Source of the DNA: Coptis chinensis
Lineage: Eukaryota > Streptophyta > Magnoliopsida > Ranunculales > Ranunculaceae
NCBI GenBank assembly: GCA_015680905.1
Contig: CM027377.1
Span: 87,625,001-87,689,000 of the forward strand
Reading direction: 5' to 3'
DNA length: 64,000 bases
Shown: positions 22,393 through 33,906 of the stretch, piece after piece
Numbering within the stretch: position 1 is the first letter of the stretch
How the letters are laid out: each line of letters opens with the position of its first letter
Position numbers and translations under genes: made by a program
Notes under the pieces: model-generated
What the model saw: the letters and a program-made list of their open reading frames with translations, nothing else
Told to the model about the DNA's origin: nothing
The model's database searches: none

Positions 22393-23873
22393 TGATAAGA
22401 GCCCAAAACTGTAGTTTTAACTCTGTAACAGTCATACTTTTAGACCAATTATGTGAGTAATAATTAAGAGTTAATACTGATTACGTGTTTTTAAGCGTTT
22501 CAGGCTTCAAAGTCAATTATGTGCATAAATGTGCCACTTTGATGAGATAAAGGAGCAATGGTTGGTTGCTAAGAAGGTCTGTGATTAAAGGCCAAGATTC
22601 AAGAAGACAAAGCCTTTCTAAAGCCCGGTCAAAGATGAAAAGTCAAAGTCAACGCGGGCAGAAACAGCACACAAAGTCAGCAGAACTTCCGAAGGCCGTA
22701 TCTTTGGACTTAGACCTCGGAATTGGGTCTACCTTATGTCAAAACGACCAGCTCGGAAAGAGCTTTCCAATGGTCCAAGCCTTGGCCTAATTAAAGGAGC
22801 AAAAGTGGACGAAAAGTCTGTCGAAGTCAACTGCAGCTGAAGAGGCATTTTTGGACTGAAAGTATTGGGTTTTGGGCCTGATTCTCTGGCCCAAAACATG
22901 GCTCCAAGCCCATGCACGATTTTTGGATCTGAAACATATAAAAACAAAAGCTTAGCTCTTTGTTAATGGTAGCTAGTTAGATTTAAAACTATAGATAATT
23001 CTAGATCTAGTTTTCATTAAATAAAATTAAGTTTAGTTTAAATTCAATTCTTGTTTTAGATTAATCTTGAGAATCATTGTTCTTCATTGATTAGATAAAT
23101 AAATTAGTAGATTCTTATTCATTTCAATTTTGTCATTTACAATTGTTTAGATCTAAATTCCCTCATTACTTGTTATTCATTTCCTAGTTATTACCTGAGA
23201 TTTCAATCATTGTTTAGATAAATTGTATAAAGATAGAAATTTTATATGATGTCTAGTTTTAAATCAATGGGAAATGATAGTAGTATGAATCAAGGCTAAA
23301 CTTCCATTAGAGGGGTTGAGGAAGCCTTGATGACGCTTGATCTTTGTTAAACTTAGAAATCGTTGTGATAATTATTCCACTCTAGAAACGATTAATTCAC
23401 CATGAGAATGGGTTTAATCGCTCACATGCTAGTTATGAATTGGTAGAAATGTCATGTATAATTAGGGATTACAATTACTATTTTGATATGCAAAGCATTC
23501 AATTTGGATCACGACGAGTCTTTGTTAGTAGGATTAAGTCGAGTTAAGATGGATTCAATTCCCTTTAATTATTTATCTAGATTCAAACCCTTAGCATTCT
23601 CTCATTTCGTTATTCGTAACTTGTTAATTGAACTCACCTCGTAGTATAAAATTCCCCTCGTAAACCTCTCATTAGACTTAAGACCGATTAATTAGACTAG
23701 AAAACATTTCATGCTAAAGAACTAGGAGTGGAACGAATTTGTTACTCCACTCTATTTCGATAGAATTGAGAGTAGAAAACTTGATAAATTAGACTCGTAA
23801 TAAGTTTTAGTTTACTTACGTTTTGAGTTTTATCGTTCATTTCGTAGGTACACTATCATTTTTATGTTTATCA
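22393..23873 (+). mobile_element. Solo LTR inserted in gag
   Basis: This is a complete family LTR (TGATAAGAGCCC...TTTATGTTTATCA, 1481 bp) flanked by CCTAT at 22388-22392 and 23874-23878. It has no internal region, so it is a solo LTR left by LTR-LTR recombination. It is clearly younger than the gag it splits. It diverges from both other LTR pairs in its middle part. Confidence 0.93.
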
Positions 23874-24846
23874 CCTATGAACAGGCTTGTTCCATTAATA
23901 GTGAACCTAACTCCCCTTGGAGACAAAATCCCAACTTCGGTTGGAGAAATAACCAACACGTCACACCTCCAGAGTACAATAATCAATATGTTAGGCCAAC
24001 GCACAGTTTTATCCAAGCTCCACCACGACAAGGACAAGCTTAGGGTAATTATAATAATTATAACAACCAAGTGCAACCTCGACAAGGTCAAGCACAAGGT
24101 CAAGGTAGTTATAATAATTATAATGCTAATAGAGGTATCGTTCCGGTAAATAATAACTATCAAAATCCGCCCATAAATAATTTACGTGAGATAGTTCCAA
24201 TCCCGTGACTACTACACCCACACAACCGGATTGTCTTGACACCTTCATACAAGTGAGCCAAAAACTTTTCCAAACCATGGCTCAAACTAACCAACAGCTT
24301 CTACAATCCGTTAATAATTTAAGCCAACAGTTGGCCCAAAATAAAGCCCAACCCAAAGGTGTGTTTCCAGGTCACGCAATACCTAATCCTAAAACAACAA
24401 ACACAGCCTTTAAGGTAACCGATAATACTAGTAATGAATATGAAAATGTAGGTGAGTTAAATGCCATCACCACTCTCCGTTCTGGTAAAGTGGTTGATAA
24501 CAAAGTAACTATGCCTATAGTTACCCCCACCAAGAGTCTCCCTACACCTGCTATTTTACTAGATACCGAAATAGAAACTGAAGAGCCTACCACTGTAGAA
24601 GTACCAGTTACAACACAACCTAAGAAACAGAAAGACAAGGTTAAACATCCAAGTGATACCATTGCTAAATATAGAGAGAAACCACCGTTTCCACAAAAAT
24701 TAGCCATGTTAACTAGGGATACAAATTATGAGGAGATTAGGGACGTTTTCAAGAATCTAACTATAAACCTTCCCTTCCTCGAAGCTATTAAAAGCTACCA
24801 CACCATGCTAAGTTTCTTAAGGAGTTGTGTACTACTAAAGGCGTAA
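23874..24846 (+). pseudogene. gag C-terminal part and gag-protease linker, outer element
   Basis: It resumes in frame with the knuckle: EQACSINSEPNSPWRQ, then an Asn/Gln/Gly-rich segment with repeated YNNYN and GQAQGQG, interrupted by one in-frame TAG near 24041. From 24205 an open frame of 213 codons gives MAQTNQQLLQSVNNLSQQLA (coiled-coil-like), AITTLRSGKVVDNKV and LTRDTNYEEIRDVFKNL, which are hallmarks of Athila-like gag-protease linkers. Confidence 0.75.
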
Positions 24847-24982
24847 GACCAATATACCAAAAAGCGCCTTTTAACGGAACAATTCCCAACTCTATATCGA
24901 ACATAATGGAATTGTTAAGTACAAGGACCCCGGTCGCCCCATTGCACAATGCACCTTAGAGATTCCTATACGACGACAGCGT

Positions 24983-25230
24983 TATTAGACACGGGGCTAG
25001 TGTTAATTTACTCCCGTTTTATTTGTATAGACAAATAGGTCTAGACGAGATGCAACCCACTAAAATGGCGTTGCAATTAGCTGATAGGTCTATTAAGTAT
25101 CTTAAGGGTGTGGTCGAAAATGTGTTGGTAAAAGTTCAGGATTTCTACTATCCGGCTGATTTTGTCATCCTCGATACAGAAGTTGCTAACGACTCTGTCC
25201 CGATCATCTTAGGCGCCCTTTTCCGGTAAC
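24983..25230 (+). pseudogene. Retropepsin-like protease, outer element, active site frameshifted
   Basis: LLDTG is followed by a frame change because one G is missing relative to the inner copy (GACACGGGGCTAG versus GACACGGGGGCTAG). Downstream, the frame 25023-25229 reads YRQIGLDEMQPTKMALQLAD, DFYYPADFVILDTEV and IILGALFR, the C-terminal half of an Athila-type aspartic protease. Confidence 0.75.
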
Positions 25231-25235
25231 CGCCA

Positions 25236-26132
25236 ATGCGGCTCATTAATTGTCGCGATGGTTCGATGTCCATGTCTTTTGGCCATCTAGCTATTGAAGT
25301 AAATGTTTTAAAACAAAGACACATTTACCCGATTAGATCTATGGATGGAGAGGTTAGCATGATCGAGAGCTTAAGCTCGAGATTATTTCAACAACACGTC
25401 CCCGATAATCATATGCCCAAATTTCTTTCCTTTGGAAGTTAGGACTCAACATTTTCATCCCTACACTAGTCAATACACATATTATGGATGAGGGCCGAGA
25501 TAGCGACTTTTCTCAAAGATATAGAGGACTACCATAGTAATGTGGATATGACCAATCTAGATGAGGAATTCGATGAGTTTCTTAGAGCAGGTGATGATTC
25601 ACCCTATCAAGAACTACTTTGCACAACATCCACCTCGACTCACCTCCTTCCACCCTTTCAAAGGAATCTCGAGTTTGCACTCGATCCTTTTGTTTTTCCT
25701 GTGCTTCATAATTTTTTAAATCCAGCTAGTAAACAAATACTTCAGAAGGACAAACCATTTGACACCTTCATTTTCAGAATTGAGACAGTCCCTACCTACA
25801 CCATGAATAAGTTTTGTGCTAAACCCACATTCTCATTTTTTCCATTCTTTCCTTCTACAACTTATCCATATCCACCATATCTTCCACAACCATTCACTTT
25901 TCCACACTTATTCACTAGGACACCCTCTCGTTCAAAGATGAAAAAGAAGGTGCATGCTAGGTTACGTTATAGGTTTATCCGACTTCGTTTTCTTTTCACT
26001 AGGTTGCGTCATAGGAAATCTTGGTGCTTGATTGTGTTTGGATATGTTTTCTATGATATTTATTTATGGAATGATCCACAACTATTTCGGTTGTTGATAT
26101 ATGATAAACTGCATGTTCATACATATGTTTAG
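25236..26132 (+). pseudogene. ORF2, outer element
   Basis: It continues from the protease (INCRDGSMSMSFGHLAIEVN), then SMDGEVSMIESLSSRLFQQH. One frame change near 25440-25490 separates this from a 214-codon open part ending at 26132. The order is as in the inner copy: acidic DEEFDEFL, FQRNLEFALDPF, Tyr/Pro-rich TTYPYPPYLPQPFTFP, basic SKMKKKVHARLRYR and hydrophobic CLIVFGYVFYDIYLWNDP. The two copies agree over nearly the whole length, so this was a real coding region where other Athila-like elements have reverse transcriptase. Function is unknown. Confidence 0.65.
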
Positions 26133-26437
26133 ATAAAGTCTCGAGTATCTGACTATAAACGACTCAATTTTTGTGTTTGGTGCATTCCTTTCATTTACAG
26201 ATATTGGTGAGTGCACCATTAAGGTAACCGGACCCTCCCTATGGAGTGTGTAGCTGTAAGTACCGGATCCTAAGTCCACGTTTAACATAATTCTCGTTTT
26301 CCACTCTTGCATATTTTCTCGGATTTTTGAGTCTTGTTTCTCTATGGGGTGAATTATGTCCTTATTGCTTATTGTTTTTCCTTATAAAATAAAAAAAAAT
26401 ATTAAATAATAAACATAGTAATCTAGAAAGTCTCGGG

Positions 26438-26459
26438 AATCTGACTTTAAAAGACCCAC
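26438..26459 (+). promoter_or_regulatory. Shared non-coding motif GAATCTGACTTTAAAAGAC
   Basis: GAATCTGACTTTAAAAGACC plus CAC is present after ORF2 and recurs with one change at 50993-51015 in the other LTR family. A degraded version is at 15665-15690. Confidence 0.5.
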
Positions 26460-26500
26460 TTTTAAAAAAAAACAAATTTTCTAAACTCTGTTGTAAAAAA

Positions 26501-26517
26501 TTTGTTTGGGGGTGGGG
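26501..26517 (+). promoter_or_regulatory. Internal polypurine-like motif 1 (outer copy)
   Basis: TTTGTTTGGGGGTGGGG is identical to 15727-15743. Confidence 0.55.
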
Positions 26518-27213
26518 TGTTCGTGTTTCCGTCCTAGAATATTTTATGTGCCATTAGAGTTGCTTAGGCCATTTAATTGTATTTCGATTCGGGTTGACAT
26601 AATCTATGAATTTAGAGTTCATTCGTTCCCATAACGTACGTCATGTACTCACTTCGAGGTGTTTTCCACTATCTTATATGTCATCCACGGTTGGAATAGA
26701 GTGTTTTATAGATCATTGGATTGGAAATTCTCTCCTGATCATTTCCATATCTCATTCGCAAAAATCAGACCGGTAACGAAGCGGCAATATTAGTTTAAAG
26801 TCGCGCTAAAAATCGACAAAATTCGAAAAATTCGAATTGGGCTTGGGCCCAACCCGAGCGCACCTGTGCCCCTTACTTTCATACCAACAGTCGCATTCTT
26901 CACTTCTCTAAACCGCCATTAACGACCAACAAAGCTTCAAACCCTAACATAAAAAAAAAAAAATAAAAAATAAAAATAAAAGAGAAAACCAATACACCCA
27001 CGCCAAACATCCAAACCCACTCCAAATCTTCTCAAAACCGTACCACCACCACCTCCACCAATTTAAATCATCAAAAACCACCGAAAAATCCAAAGATTGG
27101 AACTGCCGATCCACCACCTAGCCACCACCGCACCACCACCATTGTTGTTCTAGTGAGGTTGTTCCTCATTGCTTCCTACACCTTCTACAAACCCCAAATC
27201 AGTTCAAACTTCA

Positions 27214-28266
27214 ATGGTTCAACAACGTCGAATTTTGCCAGAGCAAGCATTTACTGGCGACCACTTCGCGCCGTTTTATGGTGACGAAATGATTAGTAGA
27301 GATTGGAATAGCTTGTGGTACTCGACTGACGCCTTTTACCACGAAGAGTTAGTCCGACAGTTTTACAACACAAGGGAGTTAGAGGGGAGTAGAATTTTTG
27401 TTACGGTGGCAAAAGAGGGAGGAAGTAAGCTCTTTGGTTGTTGGTTGAGATTCTAGGCATTCCGCCTAGAATCCATCTCGATGCCACGTTACAGGAGTCC
27501 CAATATAATGGGGTCGAGCCGTTGATGAACGCGACAGTTACCGAAGGGAACTACAATACAAGCTCGCATTGTGTTCGCCAGGCATCCTCGGAACCACCCG
27601 GTGGCCGCATTTCGATGGATTGGTCGAACGCCCTAGGGAAGGAGAAGGTCGGCGACATCGGTCTGAACTGCCTCCACATTCTATGGATACTCCAAGAGCA
27701 GAAGTATGAGTTCTGTATCTTGGAGTTTTTGCTTAACATGATTAGGGGAGTAGGGAAGTCTAGTGCACCTCTCCCTGTTTTGATAACCAAGATCATCTTT
27801 GAAGTTGAGAGCGACTCCGGCGTCGATAGGATTTACCTCACCTTACACGAAATCCCGGATTTATAAGGATTGTGTCCAACGAGTTTGGAGGTTGCCTGAG
27901 GATAGGGTAGTGGACGAGGAGGATGGTGGAAATGAGAATGACTCGGAGGATGAGGAGGACTTGACTTGTTTTGATCGATGCCTTGGAGAGGTGTTGGTCG
28001 ATCGCGAACGCATGGCTGTGATTCATCGTGGCATCGCGTTCACTCAATACTATCTGCGAAGACCTCCGGACCTCGACTGGCTACTATCCACCATAACCCG
28101 AGATTCGTACCCCCGTGAGAGGATGGCGGTGGGAACGGATGAGGATGAGCTAGAAGAAGCTCGCCGCCCGGTCCGGGCGATATGCTTGCATGCTTTCCAC
28201 CTCATGGGGATTCTCCTTCTGAGGACACATCATCGAGGCACGAGCGTCGTCGCCGAAAAGATCTAA
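27214..28266 (+). pseudogene. Putative plant transposon protein-like ORF (outer copy)
   Basis: The start is chosen at MVQQRRILPEQAF, matching the inner copy; the open frame begins at 27169. Pieces are SRDWNSLWYSTDAFYHEELV and QFYNTRELEGSRIF (to about 27400), then a frame change to LVEILGIPPRIHLDATLQ, VGDIGLNCLHILWILQEQK, LNMIRGVGKSSAPLPVLITK (to about 27800), then a second frame change to an acidic segment (NENDSEDEEDL) and LRRPPDLDWLLSTITRD. The length of about 350 residues, the LGIP block and the VLITK block fit the plant transposon-protein ORFs linked to LTR elements. Role unknown; possibly nuclear or nucleic-acid-associated given the acidic linker, but this is a guess. Confidence 0.62.
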
Positions 28267-28519
28267 TGGTCTTTGGCCCATCGAGAGCTCGGGGAGCCAT
28301 CTCCTGGGCGTGTGCCCTCCGCTACCAGTATCGACGTGTTTAGGGATAATATAGCTTGATGATTTTTATTTGTAGTTTTATTATTGTTAGTTATTTTAAT
28401 GTAAGTTTTATTTCGGTAATTTGAATTTTGTAGTGAAATGTACTTTGAATGAAAAATTTAATATAATGCGGTTATTTTCATTGTGTGTGGTTGTTTAATA
28501 TTGATCCCACCTTCCCAAA

Positions 28520-28533
28520 TTGTTTGGGGGTGG
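28520..28533 (+). promoter_or_regulatory. Internal polypurine-like motif 2 (outer copy)
   Basis: TTGTTTGGGGGTGG follows CCCACCTTCCCAAA, as in the inner copy. Confidence 0.5.
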
Positions 28534-28823
28534 TATTATCTATTCCAGCATGATTTTTATATGACCCTCGTTTTTAGAAGTTATTTCGGAGTCAGGGTGA
28601 GAATATTGCCGATTAGGCATATCTATGAATAAATATCATGGTAGGATGAAATCTCGATAAAATAGGTAGGTTATATCCTAAATTCAACCTAAAAGATACT
28701 AGGGTTGTTTTAGAATCAAGAATATGAGTTGTTTCCGTTTTCGGGTTTGGAAATTTTAGTATTTCCGGAAATTGCCGTAAAAACTTTTTGGCAACTTCCC
28801 GATCCGTTTTAGCAACTTAAAAC

Positions 28824-28834
28824 ATATATAAACT
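28824..28834 (+). promoter_or_regulatory. Internal TATA box before module 3 (outer copy)
   Basis: TATATATAAAC is followed by CTCACAACCCACACTACACC, matching the inner copy's box and start region. Confidence 0.45.
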
Positions 28835-28859
28835 TCATTCATTCTACACTCACAACCCA

Positions 28860-30105
28860 CACTACACCTAACTTCCATCACTCACATTTCACTCCCACGT
28901 TTCCCACGTTTCGTCTCATTTTTCAACCATTAGCACCTCGAGCGCACACAAGCGCCCAAAAGGGCGACTTTCTACTACTCATTTTTGAAATTTTGCACCG
29001 AAGCTTCGCCCAAGGTGAGCGACTCTTCCAAACACTGGAACTAGAAAATCATCGAGCACACTTATGCCCAAGTGGAAGCGACTGCGCATACCGACCTCGT
29101 AAAACAAAAAATTTCCGGTTTTCGCGGGTTGTTCCGGATCATTTGCAGCTGTTCGAGCATCGTTTTGAGATGACATCTCCTACAATAATACAGAACAGTC
29201 TTTCGAAGATTTGTTCCAAAGCACTACTTATGGTGCTTGGTTTGTGGCGAGGCGATCATCGTAAAAATTTGGGAACCGCTTATGGTAAGACCTGGCTGAA
29301 CTTTATTCTCCAACAATAGCATCTTATTTTTTACGATAACGCATTTTCTTTGAGAGACCGGATGGAGAACACTTGTTCTCCATCAACATTGATGATGAAC
29401 CAATGAAAATTACGGGTTCTTGCTAGCATTTGTTCTTGGACTTGCTATGCCCATTTGAAATACAAGACCCATGGTGTTATTGGGTAGATAATATGCATGT
29501 CTACACTTATGAGTTTTGCATGAGCAGTATGGGCAGGCATTTTTCCGTATCGAGGACCAAGGGGACTATAACGCCGCTTTTGGTAACTTTGTCCCCATGA
29601 ACATAGGAACTGTTATGTTTTGGATCATGCTAAACATTTTAGGGAATGGCGTTTTCTTTCGTGAATGATGCCACTTGCGGCGTCTTTCTTGCTTTAGCCA
29701 TGGGGACGTATGTGCCATGACCTTCCCAAAACCTTGATGTCGGTTTAGCTCGAGCCCATAGCATGAGGCATAAGTACCTTCTTATGCCCTGTTCTAATTT
29801 CCGTATTATGCTATGTTTCTTTCCTGTTTTTTTGTACACGCTTTCACGGATTGGATTACGGTCGATCTCTCGTGCGACCCACCAATAGTATTATTCGATC
29901 TTTCCGCGTAATGACTTGGCAAGGGTGGAGGATACAACCTCATCAGGTTGCACTCTACACCCGTCCCGCACCAAGTGGCTTTTAATAGGTTAGCAATAAT
30001 AGATGATAAATGGCGGGAAGCCCGGCAAATTATCATGGCATGGCGGGGATCTTGAAGGAACCTCACTTCTTTATAGAAGAAAAGGATGAGGAGGATGATG
30101 AATAA
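28860..30105 (+). pseudogene. Third ORF, decayed and unrecognised (outer copy)
   Basis: It parallels 18074-19360. There is a GC-rich leader-like part (28930-29095, with AAACACTGGAACTAGAAAA resembling leader repeats), then fragments such as LAFVLGLAMPFEIQDPWCYW (about 29420-29480), VDNMHVYTYEFC, a hydrophobic stretch near 29790-29840 and an acidic end near 30080. Many frame changes make it non-functional. Confidence 0.5.
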
Positions 30106-30322
30106 AGCGGAGATAAGGTAAGTTTTAATTTAGTTAGTGTCGCTTATGTCCCAAGCAATTTGATTCTTGTTAACCCCATAATGGGTGGAACTCTTATAGA
30201 GTTGTGTCAGTTTTTATATTAGTATGTTTTAACCTTATTTTGTAGATGTTCCAGAATTTCACGCATTTCCATGGTATTTTTCTACCCTCTTTATTTAAAT
30301 ACTTTGAGGACAAAGCATGCTT

Positions 30323-30348
30323 TTTGTTTGGGGGGGGGGGTGGGGGGC
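30323..30348 (+). promoter_or_regulatory. Internal polypurine-like motif 3 (outer copy)
   Basis: TTTGTTTG is followed by an expanded G run interrupted by one T, preceded by TTTGAGGACAAAGCATGC as in the inner copy. The G-run length may be unreliable. Confidence 0.5.
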
Positions 30349-31936
30349 ATAGAAACACATGTAATTAAGGCATCTGTTAGGATATAGATAGGTATAATAT
30401 GCATTTGTTTTCTAGTTAAAATTTCAAAAATTCAAAAATATAAATAAATAAGTTCATGTTATACACTTAGGAATATTGGTATTGTTTTCCTTCTCTATGC
30501 TCTTAATAATCTAGAAGTCTCACATAGCTTTTGCATTAGAATAATTTTTAGAAACTTAGGTTAATATGTAGGTAATAATCTTTGCATCTATCTATAAATA
30601 TATTACATGAGTATCTATGATTGTTAGCAGTAAGTTTCTAAAATCTAGGCTAGAGTACTTATTCTACAAATCCTGTGAGAATATAGCCTAAAGCCTTATA
30701 TGAGCGAAACATTTGAGAAATGACACAAGGGAGAAGTAAAATCTGGATAGAGATATCACACGTCCACTTGCTTGATCACTATGCCATATCCTAAGCAAGA
30801 ATTTAGGCCCTCTTTGGATCGATATAGCCAGAAATTCAAACCTATGAATTATTTTCCGCTATTAAGCCCTCCTCGAGCCTTTCTTTAGCCCTTCATAAAC
30901 CACAAATCCTTTATCCTGTTACAAAAACAAAACAAAATTAAAAATTAAAAAATTAAAAAAATCAACCTACCCAATCTAGAATAAGTCTGAGAATAGAATG
31001 AGGAAGAAAGAAGAAGAGAAAAACCTGTGTAAACAAAAGTTAGTTAATTGCTTCATAAAATAAAGAAAAGAAGTTTCCATCCAAAGAAAAGAAAAATAAA
31101 TAAAAAATAAAAACTCCAAAAAAATAGAATAAAAGGAGTCAAAAGCCAAAGAAAAAGAAAAATATATATATATATAGCTAAGGATGGAAACAAAGTGTAG
31201 AAGCAAAAGTAAATAACAAGGTTTTCTCTAGTTACATAATATGAAGACTCTATTATCTCAGACTTGTCCTTTTTGAATATCCATTTCCTTCTTTCTTAAA
31301 CCATCTCCTAATCCCCGCAACACCTAATAAAGACCTCTAGCTCAATTAGGAATAGGTTAGTGTGATAGTAAGTGGCAGATGTGTTTGATCGACTCCGGCT
31401 TCCTTGTTGTCATTGAGATTGTAAGGTAAAGTGTGCCCATCGGATTTGGAGTAGTGAAACTTGAGTGGAAAAATCGAGTGTTGTATCTTGACTATTATTG
31501 TGAGAACTTACTTAAGGACGCTATTCCGAAGTTTTTGAAACTAAACGCTAGATATTTCATAGTATTACTCATTGTATATATGTTTATTGTAGATGATTGA
31601 TTATTATGCATATATTAGCTTAGGTTTCGACTTGATTACTCTATATGCATTGCTAGTGAGAGAGGTATAGTTAATTTAGAGCATGAATAAAGGAAACAAT
31701 AGTTTCATTTCTTAGTCGTTGTAGTATAGATGAAGTTTGTGAGTACCTTCACTTTGGAAAACTCTCATGAGGCTATAACTTCGTCCACTAGGGAATTCCT
31801 AGTGGTTTTAAGGCCTTGTTGCATATGGTCAATGCAATCGCGACTCAAACGAGAGTAGATAGAACTCCATTTTTGGTCACTTATTCTAATTTCTCATCTT
31901 TGCTTGAAGACAAGCAAAATGCTGTTTGGGGTGGTT
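30349..31936 (+). other. Non-coding 3' tail and polypurine tract of the outer element
   Basis: It is colinear with 19605-21189. It holds the 30-nt conserved block at 31814-31843 and the polypurine tract GTTTGGGGTGG at 31924-31934, right before the LTR. No gene is seen. Confidence 0.7.
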
Positions 31937-33490
31937 TGATAAGAGCCCAAAACTGTAGTTTTAACCTTGTAACAGTCATACTTTTAGACCAATTATGTGA
32001 GTAATAATTAAGAGTTAATACTGATTACGTGTTTTTATGCATTTCAAGCTTCAAAGTCCATTATGTGCATAAATGTGCCACTTTAGCGAGATAAAGGAGC
32101 AAAAGTCGGTTGCTAAGGAGTTCCGTGATTAAAGGCCAAGATTCAAGAAGACAAAGCCTTTGTAAAGCCCGGTCAAAAGCTGAAAAGTCGACGCGGGCAG
32201 AAATAGCACACAAAGTTAGCAGAACTTCCAAAGGCCGTATCTTTGGACTCAGACCTCGGAATTGGGCCTACCTTATGTCAAAACGACCAGCTCGGAAAGA
32301 GATTTCCAATGGTTTAAGTCTTGACCCAATCAGAGGAGTAGAAGTGGACGAAAAGTCTATTGAATCTAACTGCAGCTGAAGGGCCTTTTTGGACTGAAAG
32401 AATTGGGTTTTGGGCCTGATTCTCTGGCCCAAAATATGGCTCCAAGCCCATGCACGATTTTTGGATCTGAAAGTATAAAAACAAAAGCTTGACTCTTTGT
32501 TAATGGTAGATAGTTAGACCTAGATTAGTTAGCCTCCATTAATTAGTTTTAGAACTTAGTTTTATAATTTCAATTAGTCAATTAATTAGTTTTTCATATC
32601 TTGTTTTAGATCTAGTTTCATGTTTAATTAATCACTTTAGAACAAAGTAGATTATTAATTTAGTATTTGAATCATTGTTTTATTATTCATTAGATTAATA
32701 AAATAGTGTTATTGGTAATCTAGTTTCATTTTCCATTTATTTATTTAGTTAAATTCTTAGATTCAATTATTTGTCTTTATTAAATTGAATAGATTTTTGC
32801 ATGAGTACTTTCCATTTGAGTTTAAATAAGTAAAGTTTCAATCTTTATATCATGTCTTGTTTGAATTTGATTGGGAATGATAGCGTGATGATTCTCAGCT
32901 AAACATCCATTAGAGGGGGTTGAGAAGCCTTGATGAAAGCTTGATTCGTGTTAATGTTGAATAGTCATAATTTCCTTTCCACTCTAGAAATGATTAGTTC
33001 ACCATGAGAATGGGTGTAATCGTTCACATGCTAGTTATGAATTAGTAGAAATGCCATGTGTAATTAGGGATTAGGAATAACCAGATTGTTCTGCGAAGCA
33101 GTTCAATTCGGATTACGACGATTCGTCATTAGTGGATTAAGTTGAGCTAAGGTGGAATCAATCCCCCTCTAACTCTTTATCATAGAATCGACGTAGTATT
33201 CCCATAGTTGTTTAAATAGTCGACTAGTTGCATCTTGTGGGTAGTTGCATCGTAGTCTAGTTATCATTTCGTAAATCTCGCATTAGACTTTAGTTAAGAT
33301 TATTTATACGTAGAGAACATTACCATGCGGAAGAACTAGGAGTGGAACGAATCATCTACTCCACTATATCTCCATAGGATTGAGAGTAGAAATCGTTGAT
33401 AATTTAGGCACGTAATAAAGTTTTAGTTTACTTACGTTTTGAGTTTTATCGTTCATTGCGTAGGTAAAATTCATCTTTTTATGTTTATCA
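31937..33490 (+). mobile_element. 3' LTR of the outer element
   Basis: It is 1554 bp, TGATAAGAGCCC...TTTATGTTTATCA, and is the partner of 6422-7976. It is followed by the target duplication GTAGG (33491-33495). Confidence 0.92.
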
Positions 33491-33495
33491 GTAGG
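33491..33495. repeat. Target site duplication GTAGG (right)
   Basis: It matches GTAGG at 6417-6421. The two copies bracket the 27-kb nest and prove that both outer LTRs belong to one integration. Confidence 0.88.
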
Positions 33496-33906
33496 GCTTT
33501 CATTCCCTATAAATGTGCGCATCCACTGGTAAAATATGTTGTTAGACGCATTAAAAGTTCGAGATGTGTGTATAATGCAATCTCATCACGACAAATGAAC
33601 TGGTTATATAGAATAGCTTGTCAGTTTGGATTCTGGAGCATGGAAATCTATCTAATAAAACAAGTTGGTGTGGGGCCTGCAAAGCCCCATCCGGCGGCTA
33701 ACATTTCATTTCACAAGTTGTAACATGACACTTTCAAGTGAGCTCACGTAATGTGATGGTTAGCTAAAGGTTGTTGGGTGACACTGGATCAGACTTACAA
33801 GTCAACAAAGGCTGCTAGGTTTGGGCCTCTGGGGAAAAATTAATTGGGTTGATTGTTCATCGCCGGGCTATAGGCACAGGTAACCCCTAGTATGGAATGA
33901 CACAAA
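33496..33906. other. Intergenic sequence, nothing recognised
   Basis: A 94-codon open frame spanning the LTR edge (33439-33723) is chance. No domain or repeat was recognised. Confidence 0.4.

Larger units (their letters stand above)
6422..33490 (+). mobile_element. Outer Athila-like LTR element, nested, 27 kb
   Basis: It is bounded by two closely similar LTRs (6422-7976 and 31937-33490) and flanked by the 5-bp duplication GTAGG (6417-6421 and 33491-33495). That shows one integration whose ends are intact. Order: LTR, primer site, leader; then an inner element (8540-21380); then gag with a solo LTR inside; protease; ORF2; a transposon-protein-like ORF; a third decayed ORF; a non-coding tail; polypurine tract; LTR. 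No reverse transcriptase, RNase H or integrase motifs were found between protease and 3' LTR, so it is non-autonomous in the usual sense. The internal reading frames carry stops and frameshifts. Confidence 0.88.

Noticed and set aside
23823..24163. Overlapping 108-codon frames on both strands
   Set aside because: They cross the solo LTR edge and the Asn-rich gag tail, with codon patterns reflecting ATAATTATAA repeats. The gag frame explains the region.
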